A stretch of 64,000 nucleotides of DNA from Brevibacillus porteri (GTDB lineage: Bacteria; Bacillota; Bacilli; Brevibacillales; Brevibacillaceae). The stretch spans positions 372,001 through 436,000 of the forward strand of contig NZ_PXZO01000001.1 of NCBI RefSeq assembly GCF_003013475.1, in the 5' to 3' direction. Within the stretch, counting starts at the first letter, position 1. Each line of letters begins with the position of its first letter. The position numbers were made by a program, and so were the translations under genes. Shown here one piece after another: positions 16,409 to 25,377 of this stretch. The notes below the pieces were generated by a model, which was given only the letters and a program-made list of their open reading frames with translations, was not told where the DNA came from and ran no database searches.

Positions 16409-17151
16409 AACAGTCACTCACCAAACAAATTGACGAGACCATGATTCCTGGTGAAGTAGACCATCGAGTCAGGCAGTCCTTTCAACGCTATCACGAAAAA
16501 AAGGAGACTATAACGATGAAGAAAAGATTAGTTATGATGGGATTGGTTGCTGCTATTGTACTGCCGACTGGCGTATATGCGGCTTTAAATGGAACTTCAT
16601 ATTTTGCAGACAAACCAAAAAACTTGAACAGTTTGGTGGATGAAGGGGTTAAGCGAGCAGCGGCAGAAGGGCTGTCTATTCCGATCGATCAAAAAATAAC
16701 CGATCAAGGAATTACCATTCATTTTACGGAAGTGTATGCGGAAGAATCCAAAGTTCTGCTGCACTATCGAATCGAACAACAAAACGGAGAATTGGTGCCT
16801 TTCGAGTTCGATACGACAGAATTAGATGTGGTAGGCGAACAAAATGGCAATCCCGTGTACCAGGATAAAGGCGTGGAAGGTACGAGTGTCCTAAACTTTA
16901 TCGGGACCAGCAAAGAGGATCATTTGCCTTTCTACTTAACGGACGAGTCCGGTAAGGAAGTAGAGGTGGGAATAGCGGATCACGATAAGCCAGAGGGCGT
17001 TCTGGCCTTCCTCGCGAGTGGGTTCGAGCTACCACAGCCACTCACCTTGAATGTCGATGTGAACCGGATCGGCAAAACAAAAGGCAATTGGAAGGGACAA
17101 ATTGTTGTTGACCAGAGCAAAGCAAAAGAAGCCACAAAGGCTGCGAAATAG
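16387..17151 (+). CDS. DUF4179-type anti-sigma factor
   Basis: 254 residues. N-terminal cytosolic part (1-43, with RQSFQRYHEKKE), one membrane helix (about 48-66, VMMGLVAAIVLPTGVYA) and an extracytoplasmic domain (about 70-254) resembling DUF4179 domains found in anti-sigma factors encoded after ECF genes. It would hold the sigma factor at the membrane. Start has AGGAGGAG 8 nt upstream. A second strong site, AAGGAG at 16501-16506 with ATG at 16516, would give a 211-residue form whose N-terminus (KKRLVMMGLVAAIVLPTGVYA) looks like a signal peptide. Confidence 0.72.
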   Translation: MSIEKIIKQSLTKQIDETMIPGEVDHRVRQSFQRYHEKKETITMKKRLVMMGLVAAIVLPTGVYAALNGTSYFADKPKNLNSLVDEGVKRAAAEGLSIPIDQKITDQGITIHFTEVYAEESKVLLHYRIEQQNGELVPFEFDTTELDVVGEQNGNPVYQDKGVEGTSVLNFIGTSKEDHLPFYLTDESGKEVEVGIADHDKPEGVLAFLASGFELPQPLTLNVDVNRIGKTKGNWKGQIVVDQSKAKEATKAAK

Positions 17152-17258
17152 GAGAAAAAAGCTCGATCACGTATAATAAGCCTTGTAAATGGCAATAGTA
17201 ACCGAGGTAAGACAATATTTCAAATGTCATGTAAGGGTTACATGCTAGGAGGCAAAAA

Positions 17259-17459
17259 ATGGAACGTGGAAGAGTAAAGTGGTTTAACAGTGAAAAAGGT
17301 TTCGGTTTTATCGAGCGTGATGGTGGAGATGACGTATTCGTTCATTTCTCTGCTATTCAGGGCGAAGGGTACAAATCCTTGGACGAAGGGCAAGAGGTTG
17401 AGTTTGACGTAGAAAACGGTCAACGCGGTCCTCAAGCGACGAACGTTCGGAGACTATAA
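17259..17459 (+). CDS. Cold shock protein, CspB/CspD type
   Basis: 66 residues, one OB-fold cold shock domain with RNP1 (KGFGFIE) and RNP2 (VFVHF). Binds single-stranded RNA/DNA and acts as an RNA chaperone. ATG with AGGAGG 6-7 nt upstream. The 5' region from about 17152 has a TATAAT at 17172-17177 without a good -35, implying a leader of about 80 nt. Several csp paralogues are normal in this group, so no number is assigned. Confidence 0.95.
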   Translation: MERGRVKWFNSEKGFGFIERDGGDDVFVHFSAIQGEGYKSLDEGQEVEFDVENGQRGPQATNVRRL

Positions 17460-17472
17460 AAGCTGAAACGAC

Positions 17473-17505
17473 AAGCAGACTCAGGTGATGGGTCTGCTTT
17501 TTTAT
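17473..17505 (+). terminator. Terminator after csp
   Basis: AAGCAGAC (17473-17480) pairs with GTCTGCTT (17492-17499), followed by a T-run. Confidence 0.85.
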
Positions 17506-17597
17506 TTGGATTAGGAGTAGGAAATGTACTTCTTTCTCAGTGGCTTTGGCTTTGTAAAAACAAATAAAAAATGAAAAAAGATGCGAAAAAACAGAAA

Positions 17598-17637
17598 GAG
17601 AGAACGGAAGAACTGTTTTTTAGTCTTCCGTTCTCTC
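17598..17637 (-). terminator. Terminator after dppA
   Basis: Perfect 14-bp stem (17598-17611 / 17624-17637), 12-nt loop; on the minus strand a T-rich tail follows (TTTCTGTTTTTT). Confidence 0.85.
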
Positions 17638-17646
17638 CTCACCTGT

Positions 17647-18474
17647 TTAGAAAAACTCTGCACCTGACGCCAGGTTCAGCATAGCCCGCATCGTTTTGTA
17701 CATATCCTGCGGATTGGCTGCATTGTAATAAACCATGTTTGTAGCTGTTTCATAGCGCGTGCCCGGGACAATTGCGGCCATCTCGGCTTGTCCTGCATGG
17801 GAGAATTCCATCGCCAGCTCTACAGGTACAGCTGTACGGAATGGCTGGATGTTGTTCCGATTGCGCAAGGCATTGGCCGTCTTGCGCTTCAGTTCAGCGG
17901 TCGCTTCTTCACGCGAGAGACAGATAGCAGCTGTGCGGGATACAGCTTCCTTCACGATCGCTGTCTGAATACCTGGAATCAGTTCCTGGGCTTCGACGGC
18001 GATGAGATTATCACCAGACACCATGACAACAGGAACGTTGTGCATGCCTGCAATCGCGGCGTTAAAGCCGAACTCACCCACGACTTGTCCGTTGATATAC
18101 ATATTGTGAACCACACCGGACATCGTATGGCTGAGCACGCCAGGAATCCCTTGGCGGGTATGATAGCCGATAAACATCGCTGCATCAAAGCTCTCATCGA
18201 GTCCCTGCATCATGGATGAATCGCGTGGAGAACCTGCCAACAGTCTCGCTTTAGGATGGAGCTTTTCCCAGAGAATGTTGTTCATCGTGTTGTGACTGTC
18301 TGCTACAACAATTTCTGTTACGCCAGACTCAAGTGCAGCTTCAATAACCGCATTGGCATCGTCCGTCATAAACTGGCGGCCACGCTGATAGTTAACCCCC
18401 GAATCCGGGTTAATATAGCTCGTATCCACAATGCCTGAAATACCTTCCATGTCTACCGAAAGAAATAGTTTCAT
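17647..18474 (-). CDS. dppA: D-aminopeptidase DppA-like (peptidase M55)
   Basis: 275 residues, the M55 length. The N-terminal SVDMEGISG gives the zinc ligands Asp8 and Glu10; ADSHN (about 58-62), GYHTRQG and SHTMSG give the other His ligands and active-site residues. The family is a self-compartmentalising decamer that cleaves D-Ala peptides. In B. subtilis dppA starts the dppABCDE operon for D-Ala dipeptide use, but here no transporter is linked; it stands alone with its own terminator. A role in recycling cell-wall peptides is inference. Confidence 0.9.
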   Translation of the reverse strand: MKLFLSVDMEGISGIVDTSYINPDSGVNYQRGRQFMTDDANAVIEAALESGVTEIVVADSHNTMNNILWEKLHPKARLLAGSPRDSSMMQGLDESFDAAMFIGYHTRQGIPGVLSHTMSGVVHNMYINGQVVGEFGFNAAIAGMHNVPVVMVSGDNLIAVEAQELIPGIQTAIVKEAVSRTAAICLSREEATAELKRKTANALRNRNNIQPFRTAVPVELAMEFSHAGQAEMAAIVPGTRYETATNMVYYNAANPQDMYKTMRAMLNLASGAEFF

Positions 18475-18595
18475 CTCATTTTCACCCTTTCTGTCTGGTA
18501 CAGCTTGCTATACAAAATAGTTCCAATTCATATGTAACCAGATTGATCATGAGTAGGCAACCACAAAAACAGATTCTTCAAACAAATCATATGAA

Positions 18596-18635
18596 AAAAG
18601 CACGATGCCCGCTGTTCGCGTTTCACCGTGCTTTT
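18596..18635 (-). terminator. Terminator after the GT4 glycosyltransferase
   Basis: AAAAGCACG (18596-18604) pairs with CGTGCTTTT (18627-18635); on the minus strand it ends in TTTTTTC. The 22-nt apical part can pair further. Confidence 0.75.
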
Positions 18636-18637
18636 CG

Positions 18638-19771
18638 TCATTTCAGTAACGTGCGATAAAGAGCAACAATTTGTTCGGTCATGAGTTGAATGGTAAAAGT
18701 GGATTCTACTTTATTCAGAGCGTGTTGCACCATGGTCTCACGCAACTGTGGTGAAGTCCATAACCGTTCCATTGCTTGCGCCAACAAAGCGGGATTTCCC
18801 GGTTCGACGATCAGCCCCGTCTCGCCATCGAAAACAAACTCTTTCACGCCGCCGACATTGCTTGCTATGACAGGAACCTCCGAAGCCATTGCCTCGATGA
18901 TCGTATAGCCTAGCCCTTCGTACAGAGAAGAGTGGACAAAGCCATCTAAGGCATGCAAGCACGCAGGAATATCTTGCCGAAATCCTGCAAAGCGAACACG
19001 CGATTCTAGGCCCAATTCTTTCACCTTGGCTTCGAGCGCAGCACGTTCAGAGCCGTCTCCGATCAACACGAGATAAGGGACCTCATTCTTGTCCGCCACA
19101 AGCGTATGAAAAGCATCGAGCAGAATCGGGAGACCTTTTACGGGAACAAAGCGAGCTGCTGTCCCGAATAAAAAGGCGTCCTCTGGTATGTTCCATTCCG
19201 CACGCAGTCGATTGCGGTCATTCTCCCGTAAATGGTTTTGCCGATAAGGCTTCATGTCCATTCCGTTATAAATCACGCTAATGTCAGACGAGCGAACACC
19301 CTGCCCCCGCAAAATATCGGCAATCGCACCACTGATCGCGATATAATGACGGTTCCAATGTCTCGTGCTCATTTCCATCATGCTGACAATGGCATAGGCC
19401 AAGGAGCTTGTATAATCATAACGGAGTGAGCTGTGAACAGTGGTCAGTAAAGGCACCTTCATACCGCGAGCTGCCAGTCGGGAAAAGAAATTGGCTTTAA
19501 TCCCATGCGTATGGATAATCGCTGGTTGGAATGTGGAAAAGGCATTCCGCAGAGCCTGCAGCAATCGTAAGTCAAAACGTCCGAATTGATTCAGTGTAAT
19601 GACTTGGATGCCTGATTCCCGCAATTTACTCGCGAAGAGAGAATCATAGAAGCATACGACTGCGACATCTACTTCGTCGACTGGAAAAGTAGTGACCAAA
19701 TTGAGAATATGTTGTTCAGCACCGCCAAATTCCCCCCCGCCAATCACGTGGAGGACTCGTAATTTGCTCAT
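18638..19771 (-). CDS. Family 4 glycosyltransferase
   Basis: 377 residues, GT-B fold. N-terminal glycine-rich loop GGGEFGGAEQH; C-terminal nucleotide-sugar site with the EX7E-type motif (SLYEGLGYTIIEAMASEVPVI) and GLIVEPGNPALLA. It moves a sugar from an activated donor to a lipid- or polymer-linked acceptor on the cytosolic side of the membrane. Donor and acceptor cannot be told. It is divergent from the next glycosyltransferase across about 210 nt in which I see no further gene; placed with surface-polysaccharide genes. Confidence 0.9.
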   Translation of the reverse strand: MSKLRVLHVIGGGEFGGAEQHILNLVTTFPVDEVDVAVVCFYDSLFASKLRESGIQVITLNQFGRFDLRLLQALRNAFSTFQPAIIHTHGIKANFFSRLAARGMKVPLLTTVHSSLRYDYTSSLAYAIVSMMEMSTRHWNRHYIAISGAIADILRGQGVRSSDISVIYNGMDMKPYRQNHLRENDRNRLRAEWNIPEDAFLFGTAARFVPVKGLPILLDAFHTLVADKNEVPYLVLIGDGSERAALEAKVKELGLESRVRFAGFRQDIPACLHALDGFVHSSLYEGLGYTIIEAMASEVPVIASNVGGVKEFVFDGETGLIVEPGNPALLAQAMERLWTSPQLRETMVQHALNKVESTFTIQLMTEQIVALYRTLLK

Positions 19772-19982
19772 CTGAATTCACCCGAATCGTAATTAAAAAA
19801 CAACCTCTACCGAGGTATGTACATGGAGGCACGACCCAATACAGGTGGTGTGCCGAAAATGAAGGATAATTTGTAAACAAAGCCATTCTCACTATAGCAG
19901 ATGCCTGCTAGATTCGCAATAAGACAGCACTTATGGTATCGTTGATGATGGAAAATTGAAATGGAGAAGGACGGTTACGTAA

Positions 19983-21332
19983 ATGAATACGCACAATGTG
20001 TTGATCATATGCTACATATTTCCTCCAATTGGTGGAGGCGGCGTGCCAAGACCGTTGAAAATGGCCAAATATTTAGGGGAGTTTGGCTGGAATGTCCATG
20101 TGCTGACAGTAGATCCTGCTTATCATGCGACGCTCGATCCATCCCTTTTGGCACAGCTACCGAGTGATGTCACCATTCACCGTGCGAAGGAATGGCAGCT
20201 GCTGCCGAATCGAGGGGGACAAGCCGCATCAGCAAGTGCCAATACAACGTCCACACCATCACAGCCTTCGTTCAAAGCGAAGGTAAAAAAACAGATCGTC
20301 CATGTGCTGAAAAAAGTAAAGCCATACTTATTGATTCCAGACGACCAAATCCTGTGGATGCCGAATGCGCTCAAGCTGGGGCGGGAAATTATGCGCCGTG
20401 AAAAGATCGACGTGATTTTTTCTACATCGGGACCGGTTACGAACCATTTGATTGCGAAAAAGCTTTCCCGTGAGTTTGGCTGCAAATGGGTAGCGGATTT
20501 CCGAGATCCGTGGACGCAAAATATGCACACCTCTGGCATCGAATGGCGAGAGCGTATGGAAGAGCGAATGGAGGAGGCCGTGATGTCCCAAGCGGATGCG
20601 ATCACGACCGTTACCGCGACCTTCGCCTATAATTTTCGCGAGAAGCACCAGGATCGTATCAAGCGGATGGAACTGATCTACAATGGGTTTGATCAGGCTG
20701 ATTTTCAAGGGTTGGCGCCTAGCCATGCTGCTCCGGACAAATTTCATGCGGTGTACGCAGGTATTTTGTATCAAAAGCGCAACCCACGCCTACTCCTGCA
20801 AGCCATCCGGGAACTCATCGATGAAAAAGCAGTAGACCGAAATGATCTCTTACTCAGCTTTGCAGGGGTGTTCGATTATCCAAGTTATTCCGAAAATCGC
20901 GACTGTGTAGAAGCATTGGGGCTGGGGGACATCGTTCGCGTGTTGGGGAACCTGCCGCATAAAGAAGCACTCGGACTAATGAAAGGTGCGAATGCCCTGT
21001 TGCTGATCGGGGATGTGTCCGCTGACGCCGGAGCGTATATTCCGGGCAAGCTCTACGAATACATGGGGATTGGCAACCCGATTCTTGCTCTGAACAAAAG
21101 AGGCGAAGCGACAGAGATTATTGAAGATTTCCGTCTCGGACAAGTAGCCGATCCAGAGCAAAAAGACGAGATCAAGCAAGCGTACCTGAAGCTGTACCAG
21201 GAGTGGAAAGGGCAAGGACAAACGGGTAGCGAGAAACGCGGAGCGGATTTTGCAGAACGTGTGAAACCGTACGAACGTCGTGAACAGGCGAAGCAACTGG
21301 CGAACGTGATGGATGAACTGGTAAAAAAATAG
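19983..21332 (+). CDS. GT4-like glycosyltransferase
   Basis: 449 residues. N-terminal YIFPPIGGGGVPRPLKMAKY is the glycine-rich loop seen in one branch of GT-B transferases (WcaI/FlaA1-linked type); the C-terminal part has PGKLYEYMGIGNPILAL, the usual donor-site segment. A positively charged linker lies near residues 98-120. ATG with GAGAAGG upstream. Likely adds a sugar or aminosugar to an undecaprenyl-linked repeat unit; substrate unknown. Confidence 0.82.
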   Translation: MNTHNVLIICYIFPPIGGGGVPRPLKMAKYLGEFGWNVHVLTVDPAYHATLDPSLLAQLPSDVTIHRAKEWQLLPNRGGQAASASANTTSTPSQPSFKAKVKKQIVHVLKKVKPYLLIPDDQILWMPNALKLGREIMRREKIDVIFSTSGPVTNHLIAKKLSREFGCKWVADFRDPWTQNMHTSGIEWRERMEERMEEAVMSQADAITTVTATFAYNFREKHQDRIKRMELIYNGFDQADFQGLAPSHAAPDKFHAVYAGILYQKRNPRLLLQAIRELIDEKAVDRNDLLLSFAGVFDYPSYSENRDCVEALGLGDIVRVLGNLPHKEALGLMKGANALLLIGDVSADAGAYIPGKLYEYMGIGNPILALNKRGEATEIIEDFRLGQVADPEQKDEIKQAYLKLYQEWKGQGQTGSEKRGADFAERVKPYERREQAKQLANVMDELVKK

Positions 21333-21340
21333 GACAGCAT

Positions 21341-21375
21341 AGCCCCGGAGCCAATGAAGGCTGCGGGGTTTTCTT
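21341..21375 (+). terminator. Terminator after the 19983 glycosyltransferase gene
   Basis: AGCCCCG-GAGCC pairs with GGCT-GCGGGG, then TTTTC. Confidence 0.7.
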
Positions 21376-21407
21376 CAAGACAGACATACTTCTTCTGCTT
21401 CAAAATA

Positions 21408-21437
21408 AAAGGACCTGACGATAATCGCCAGGCCCTG
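21408..21437 (-). terminator. Minus-strand terminator after the lipoprotein gene
   Basis: On the minus strand AGGGCCTGGCGAT pairs with ATCGTCAGGTCCT and is followed by TTTTATTTT. It ends the operon of the O-antigen-ligase-like, FG-GAP and lipoprotein genes. Confidence 0.7.
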
Positions 21438-21450
21438 ATTCGTACCGATT

Positions 21451-21485
21451 AGTCTGCTACCACGCAAATGTAGCAGGCTTTTTTA
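21451..21485 (+). terminator. Second plus-strand hairpin with T-run
   Basis: Ten-pair stem (21451-21460 / 21470-21479) with a run of T after it; backs up the terminator at 21341 and reaches into the end of the convergent gene. Confidence 0.65.
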
Positions 21486-22301
21486 GTACAGCAAATATTT
21501 TTCTACTTCTTCCGGTTCTTTGATGTGAATGCCACCCGTATCGTCGTATTTAAACAGGTTGAACATCACTTGCTGGTCCATCGTTCCGGCTTCAGGCAGC
21601 GGCAGAATGATCCACGTCTCGTACTGGTGGATCAGACGGTCTTCCTTGCCGAACCAAATCGTTGTTTTGATCGTGGATTCCTTCAAGATGTAATCCAGAT
21701 CAGGGCGTTCTACCAATTGCTTTTTCAATGGTTCAAACAGTGGGCTTTGGCTATTTTTCAGCCATTCCGCTCCTGTCATTTTCAATTGGAACGGAACGCT
21801 GACTACACCGATTACTTTTTCCTCAGGCAATTGGACAGCCTTGTCCATGAAAGGCAGCCAGTCCTCGAAGCCTTTTAATACATCGAAAGCAAGCGGCTCA
21901 TCAGGGGCTGTTACAAACTGATCCTTGGCTTTGATATAGCGCTTGTCGTTAACTCGATAGTACGAATATGGCTGGGCAGCAATACGGGCATCCACATTAT
22001 AGCCTTTGCCGTTGATGACGGCTCCCTCAAACATACTTGTTGTGGTACGAGAGAGAATCGTGTTTTTAACATAACCTCTGTACCAGTAGGTCTGTGCCTC
22101 TTTATCCGTCTTGCCTTTTTCCAGGGCTGTTTTCAGCCACTCCGCACCTGACTCGGTTTGGACCGTGGTCGTCTGCTCCGGCTTTTGGTCAAAATTGGTG
22201 GTGGCAAAAGCCTTCGTCCCTGATTCATAGGTGCAGCCACCGAGCAGGGAGGCTGTGCAGATGGCAGCGAGTAATGCCCATGCTTTCGTCGCTTTACGCA
22301 T
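21483..22301 (-). CDS. Lipoprotein of unknown function
   Basis: 272 residues. Signal peptide with lipobox SLLGGC (Cys23), so a membrane-anchored extracellular lipoprotein. The rest is beta-rich (KTTIWFGKEDRLIHQYETWIILP) and reminiscent of LolA/LppX-like folds that hold a lipid, but this is a guess from pattern only. Its start overlaps the end of the upstream FG-GAP gene by 8 nt, so they are translationally coupled. Last gene of a three-gene operon with an O-antigen-ligase-like protein. Confidence 0.7.
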   Translation of the reverse strand: MRKATKAWALLAAICTASLLGGCTYESGTKAFATTNFDQKPEQTTTVQTESGAEWLKTALEKGKTDKEAQTYWYRGYVKNTILSRTTTSMFEGAVINGKGYNVDARIAAQPYSYYRVNDKRYIKAKDQFVTAPDEPLAFDVLKGFEDWLPFMDKAVQLPEEKVIGVVSVPFQLKMTGAEWLKNSQSPLFEPLKKQLVERPDLDYILKESTIKTTIWFGKEDRLIHQYETWIILPLPEAGTMDQQVMFNLFKYDDTGGIHIKEPEEVEKYLLY

Positions 22302-23922
22302 GGCGAAACCTCCTTACGACTCCGTATCCCAAGAGTCCCACGAATATCGCGATCGTGAGTCCAAATACCGGAATGTTGTGCTGCTTAAACACGAGAATAC
22401 GATGCGTATTGTGCATGTTGGCTACGATTTCGTTTTCTTTGTCGCCGTCGATGTCGCCGATTTGAACATTAATCAGCGGCATGTAGATACGCCAGTTTTG
22501 TTTCAAACCTTCAGGCGTGTAGTCAAAGCCTGACAAGTAGCGTAAATCGTGGTTACTCACCCAGCTTTTTGCCTTAGCTACGATTTCAGGCTTTTCATTG
22601 CTACCAATTGTAGCAAAGTTGGAGAAGCGGAAGCTCTTGTCGCGGTCACCGCTTGCCCACAAAATTTCCCACGTGCCATCTTGTTTTGGCTTCAAGATGT
22701 ACGAAGGCTTGCCAGCTACAAGCAGCTCATCCACCTTGTCGTTGTCGATATCGGCAGGAATGAACTCGCCAGTTGCCAATTCAGCTTGCTTGCGCGTTAG
22801 CGTGTAGGATTCTGTCAGTGTGCCATCAGGATCGATGGTCAGTACACTCAGGTGTTCACCCATGACAACGAGTCCTTCTCGTCCATCAGGGAGCATCATG
22901 GTGGTCAACAGTTTGGTAGATTTGGTCATCCCGCCAAAAGGCTTGCCGTCGTAGTTTCCTGTCAGCATACCATCCTTGATGTGCAGATCCGAGTACTTGG
23001 AGCCCAACGTTTGGCGTACATCCATACTGCCTTCGTTTTCTGCCAGTTGATTTGCGATGTTTTCCATATCAAGCATAAACGCACGATATGGTGCCGTTCC
23101 GATTTGCATCATGCCTTCCGCATATGGTTGGCGTTGTACATTCGGTACCAATTGACCGTCTTTCATCGTGTAATACGGGAAGCCCGGGTAATCGGTTGGC
23201 AATTTTTCCTTGATGATCTCCATGGTATCTGCCGGAATTTGATCATTCGGCATCCGCACCATTTGGCCGTCTTTCCAGGTCAGGACGTAAAGAGAAACAG
23301 GTTCCGCCTGCAAATGGCGCAGTTTCTCCGCCATTGCTTTTTTCTCTTCTTCCGTCTCTGGCTTTTCAATTTCTTCAGGCAGTGGAAGCTCCTCGGCATT
23401 GCCGTACGTGATGATCTCCATGCTGCCATCGCCATTGACGTCGTGCAGAGTGAGCGGGAAGTAATCCACCCAATCGCCGTTGTACAGACGGTCAGATTCG
23501 TATTTCACAGTAAAGTGACTGAGTGCAGTCAATGTATCTCTGTTGAATGTCACATTCGCCAAAAGGGCGATCAGAACCAACGAGCCTACTGCACGCCAGT
23601 TGAGGCGCCCGTACCATTTCACGAGAAGGGCAATCACGATGATGGCGATCGCTCCTCCGATCAACAGAGCAGCGGTCGTTTTCACATCGACACGTGTCAG
23701 TGCCCGATCCAAGAGCAAGAAGCCGATGGTAAACACAAGCACTTGACGACGTTCCGACGGATGGACCACGAAGTAGCAAAATGCTAGCAGTGGCAGGAAA
23801 ATGAGTACAGCAATCCACGTTAAATCAAGGAAAGCTGGTTTCACGAGCAAATGGTAAATCAGAAACAGGGCAATGGCGTACAGCGCCCAGCTTATCGTTT
23901 CGAGAATAGGATTCCGGCGCAT
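22294..23922 (-). CDS. Multi-pass membrane protein with FG-GAP/VCBS-type repeats
   Basis: 542 residues. The first 135 or so are hydrophobic (about five helices), then an extracytoplasmic domain with three calcium-binding-like repeats, DVNGDGSMEI, DIDNDKVDEL and DIDGDKENEI, of the FG-GAP/integrin-alpha type, and a last membrane helix near the C-terminus (FGLTIAIFVGLLGYGVV). The start at 23922 (MRRNPILE) has AAAGGTGGTGAGGG upstream. It follows the ligase-like gene by 4 nt and overlaps the lipoprotein gene. No family name is recognised; surface sensing or polymer binding are possible roles. Confidence 0.75.
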   Translation of the reverse strand: MRRNPILETISWALYAIALFLIYHLLVKPAFLDLTWIAVLIFLPLLAFCYFVVHPSERRQVLVFTIGFLLLDRALTRVDVKTTAALLIGGAIAIIVIALLVKWYGRLNWRAVGSLVLIALLANVTFNRDTLTALSHFTVKYESDRLYNGDWVDYFPLTLHDVNGDGSMEIITYGNAEELPLPEEIEKPETEEEKKAMAEKLRHLQAEPVSLYVLTWKDGQMVRMPNDQIPADTMEIIKEKLPTDYPGFPYYTMKDGQLVPNVQRQPYAEGMMQIGTAPYRAFMLDMENIANQLAENEGSMDVRQTLGSKYSDLHIKDGMLTGNYDGKPFGGMTKSTKLLTTMMLPDGREGLVVMGEHLSVLTIDPDGTLTESYTLTRKQAELATGEFIPADIDNDKVDELLVAGKPSYILKPKQDGTWEILWASGDRDKSFRFSNFATIGSNEKPEIVAKAKSWVSNHDLRYLSGFDYTPEGLKQNWRIYMPLINVQIGDIDGDKENEIVANMHNTHRILVFKQHNIPVFGLTIAIFVGLLGYGVVRRFRHA

Positions 23923-23926
23923 GCCC

Positions 23927-25189
23927 TCACCACCTTTTATTTTGTGTCTGGTCGACGAATAATGCGCACAGGAAGCCGCCAAACAGCCAGAAATAGAGGG
24001 CCATGAACGGCACCTCGAAAATGTTTTCCACGAGGTTATGAGTAGCTACCGCGATTAATCCGCCAAGCAGTCCGAGAATCGCAAAAAAGTGTGGCGAACC
24101 CTGGATGTTGCGGATGAGCCCAGCTCCGTATTTGAACATCGTGATCACGGTTCCGATCAACAGGATGATCCCGATCAGACCGTATTCCGCCAAACTTTTA
24201 AAGAAGTAGCTGTCTGAATAAATGGTACCGAAATGGCGAGCGGCAACTGCTCCACCGTGATGACCGAGTCCGACACCGAACAATGGCTCGATACGCATAT
24301 TGTCGTATGCTTTTCCCCAGCGTCCGATGCGTCCACCTTCACTGCTAGATTCGAAGTATTCAGGTGTAAACAGCGTGAAAATGCGATCTTTAACTTTTCC
24401 GACGAGCGGAACAGAATCAGGAACGAAGAACAGGGCTACAAGCCCGATAATCCCTGCGATCACCAAGTATCCTGCGACTCGTTTGTTCCATATGTAGAAG
24501 CAAACAAATGCAGCAAAGGCAAGGGCAAACCAAGAACCGCGGGAACTTGTTAACAGCATGGCGAGCAAAGTCGTCAGCGCAACGATGGCCCAAATCCATT
24601 TTTGCTTGCGATCCTTCGCTGTCATGAATAGACCAGCGGCAATCGGTGTAATCAACGCCATATAGCTGCCCAATACGTTCGGGCTCGTTACGAAGGAGAA
24701 TGCGCGCGTGGTAACGGCTTCCCCTTCCTGCACCCATGACTCAGGTGTTTTGACGCCTACGATGACTTGCAAGACACCATACAGTGCCGCTATGAAACCA
24801 ACCAACACAAGTCCCTTCATGAACTTGTCTAGGTCTTCCATCGACTTCAATAAATAGAAGCCCATGAAAAAGGCGAGGATGTACTGGTAGACGGAACGGA
24901 ATCCTTCTACGCTCGCTTCCCAGTTCGCCATGTCTGTCACCATGATGGCAACTCCGAGGACGAAAAGGGCTCCAAGCCAATGTTTGATTCCAGGCATCGT
25001 CCGATTTGACTGTAAAAACGCAACGAATGTAAACAGCATCAAGACGATGAGCAGTCCTTCATCCCACAAAGAAGATATGACTGGAATCGGTAGAATCTGT
25101 CGCAAGACGTAATCGATTACTGGATAGGCCAACAGCAAATACAACCACGTAGATGATTGGCTTCCCCACTTCAACACGGTTTCTCTCAT
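23927..25189 (-). CDS. O-antigen ligase/polymerase-like membrane protein (Wzy_C type)
   Basis: 420 residues, about twelve hydrophobic helices with a large extracytoplasmic loop near residues 270-340 holding GLGHHGGAVAARHFGTIYSD, the place of the conserved His in the WaaL/Wzy family, and a preceding RGSWFALAFAAFV helix with the conserved Arg. Joins lipid-linked repeat units or transfers a polymer to an acceptor outside the membrane. The start at 25189 (MRETVLKWG) is preceded by GGAGG 12 nt away; an upstream in-frame start is rejected. First gene of the operon. Confidence 0.85.
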   Translation of the reverse strand: MRETVLKWGSQSSTWLYLLLAYPVIDYVLRQILPIPVISSLWDEGLLIVLMLFTFVAFLQSNRTMPGIKHWLGALFVLGVAIMVTDMANWEASVEGFRSVYQYILAFFMGFYLLKSMEDLDKFMKGLVLVGFIAALYGVLQVIVGVKTPESWVQEGEAVTTRAFSFVTSPNVLGSYMALITPIAAGLFMTAKDRKQKWIWAIVALTTLLAMLLTSSRGSWFALAFAAFVCFYIWNKRVAGYLVIAGIIGLVALFFVPDSVPLVGKVKDRIFTLFTPEYFESSSEGGRIGRWGKAYDNMRIEPLFGVGLGHHGGAVAARHFGTIYSDSYFFKSLAEYGLIGIILLIGTVITMFKYGAGLIRNIQGSPHFFAILGLLGGLIAVATHNLVENIFEVPFMALYFWLFGGFLCALFVDQTQNKRW

Positions 25190-25275
25190 TTTTATTGTAG
25201 TCCTCCTACAGGTAGGGATTAACTTACCTATTATAATGAATCTGACAACCCAGTAGCAAGCCGGGGGGAAAGAGG

Positions 25276-25305
25276 TTGGTAGGAAAGGTAGAAATAAGAT
25301 ATGAT
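25276..25305 (+). promoter_or_regulatory. Candidate promoter of murJ
   Basis: TTGGTA (25276-25281), 18-nt spacer, TATGAT (25300-25305), about 70 nt before the gene. Confidence 0.45.
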
Positions 25306-25377
25306 AACTAGGTAGTTTGAGCGTTAGAACCAAGCCTGGAACGTAGGGTTTCGAATAGGGATAGGAGAAAAGTGGAC

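Noticed and set aside
22852-23787. A 311-codon plus-strand open frame within the FG-GAP gene
   Set aside because: Antisense to a gene with clear repeats, helices and a ribosome binding site; no protein pattern of its own.
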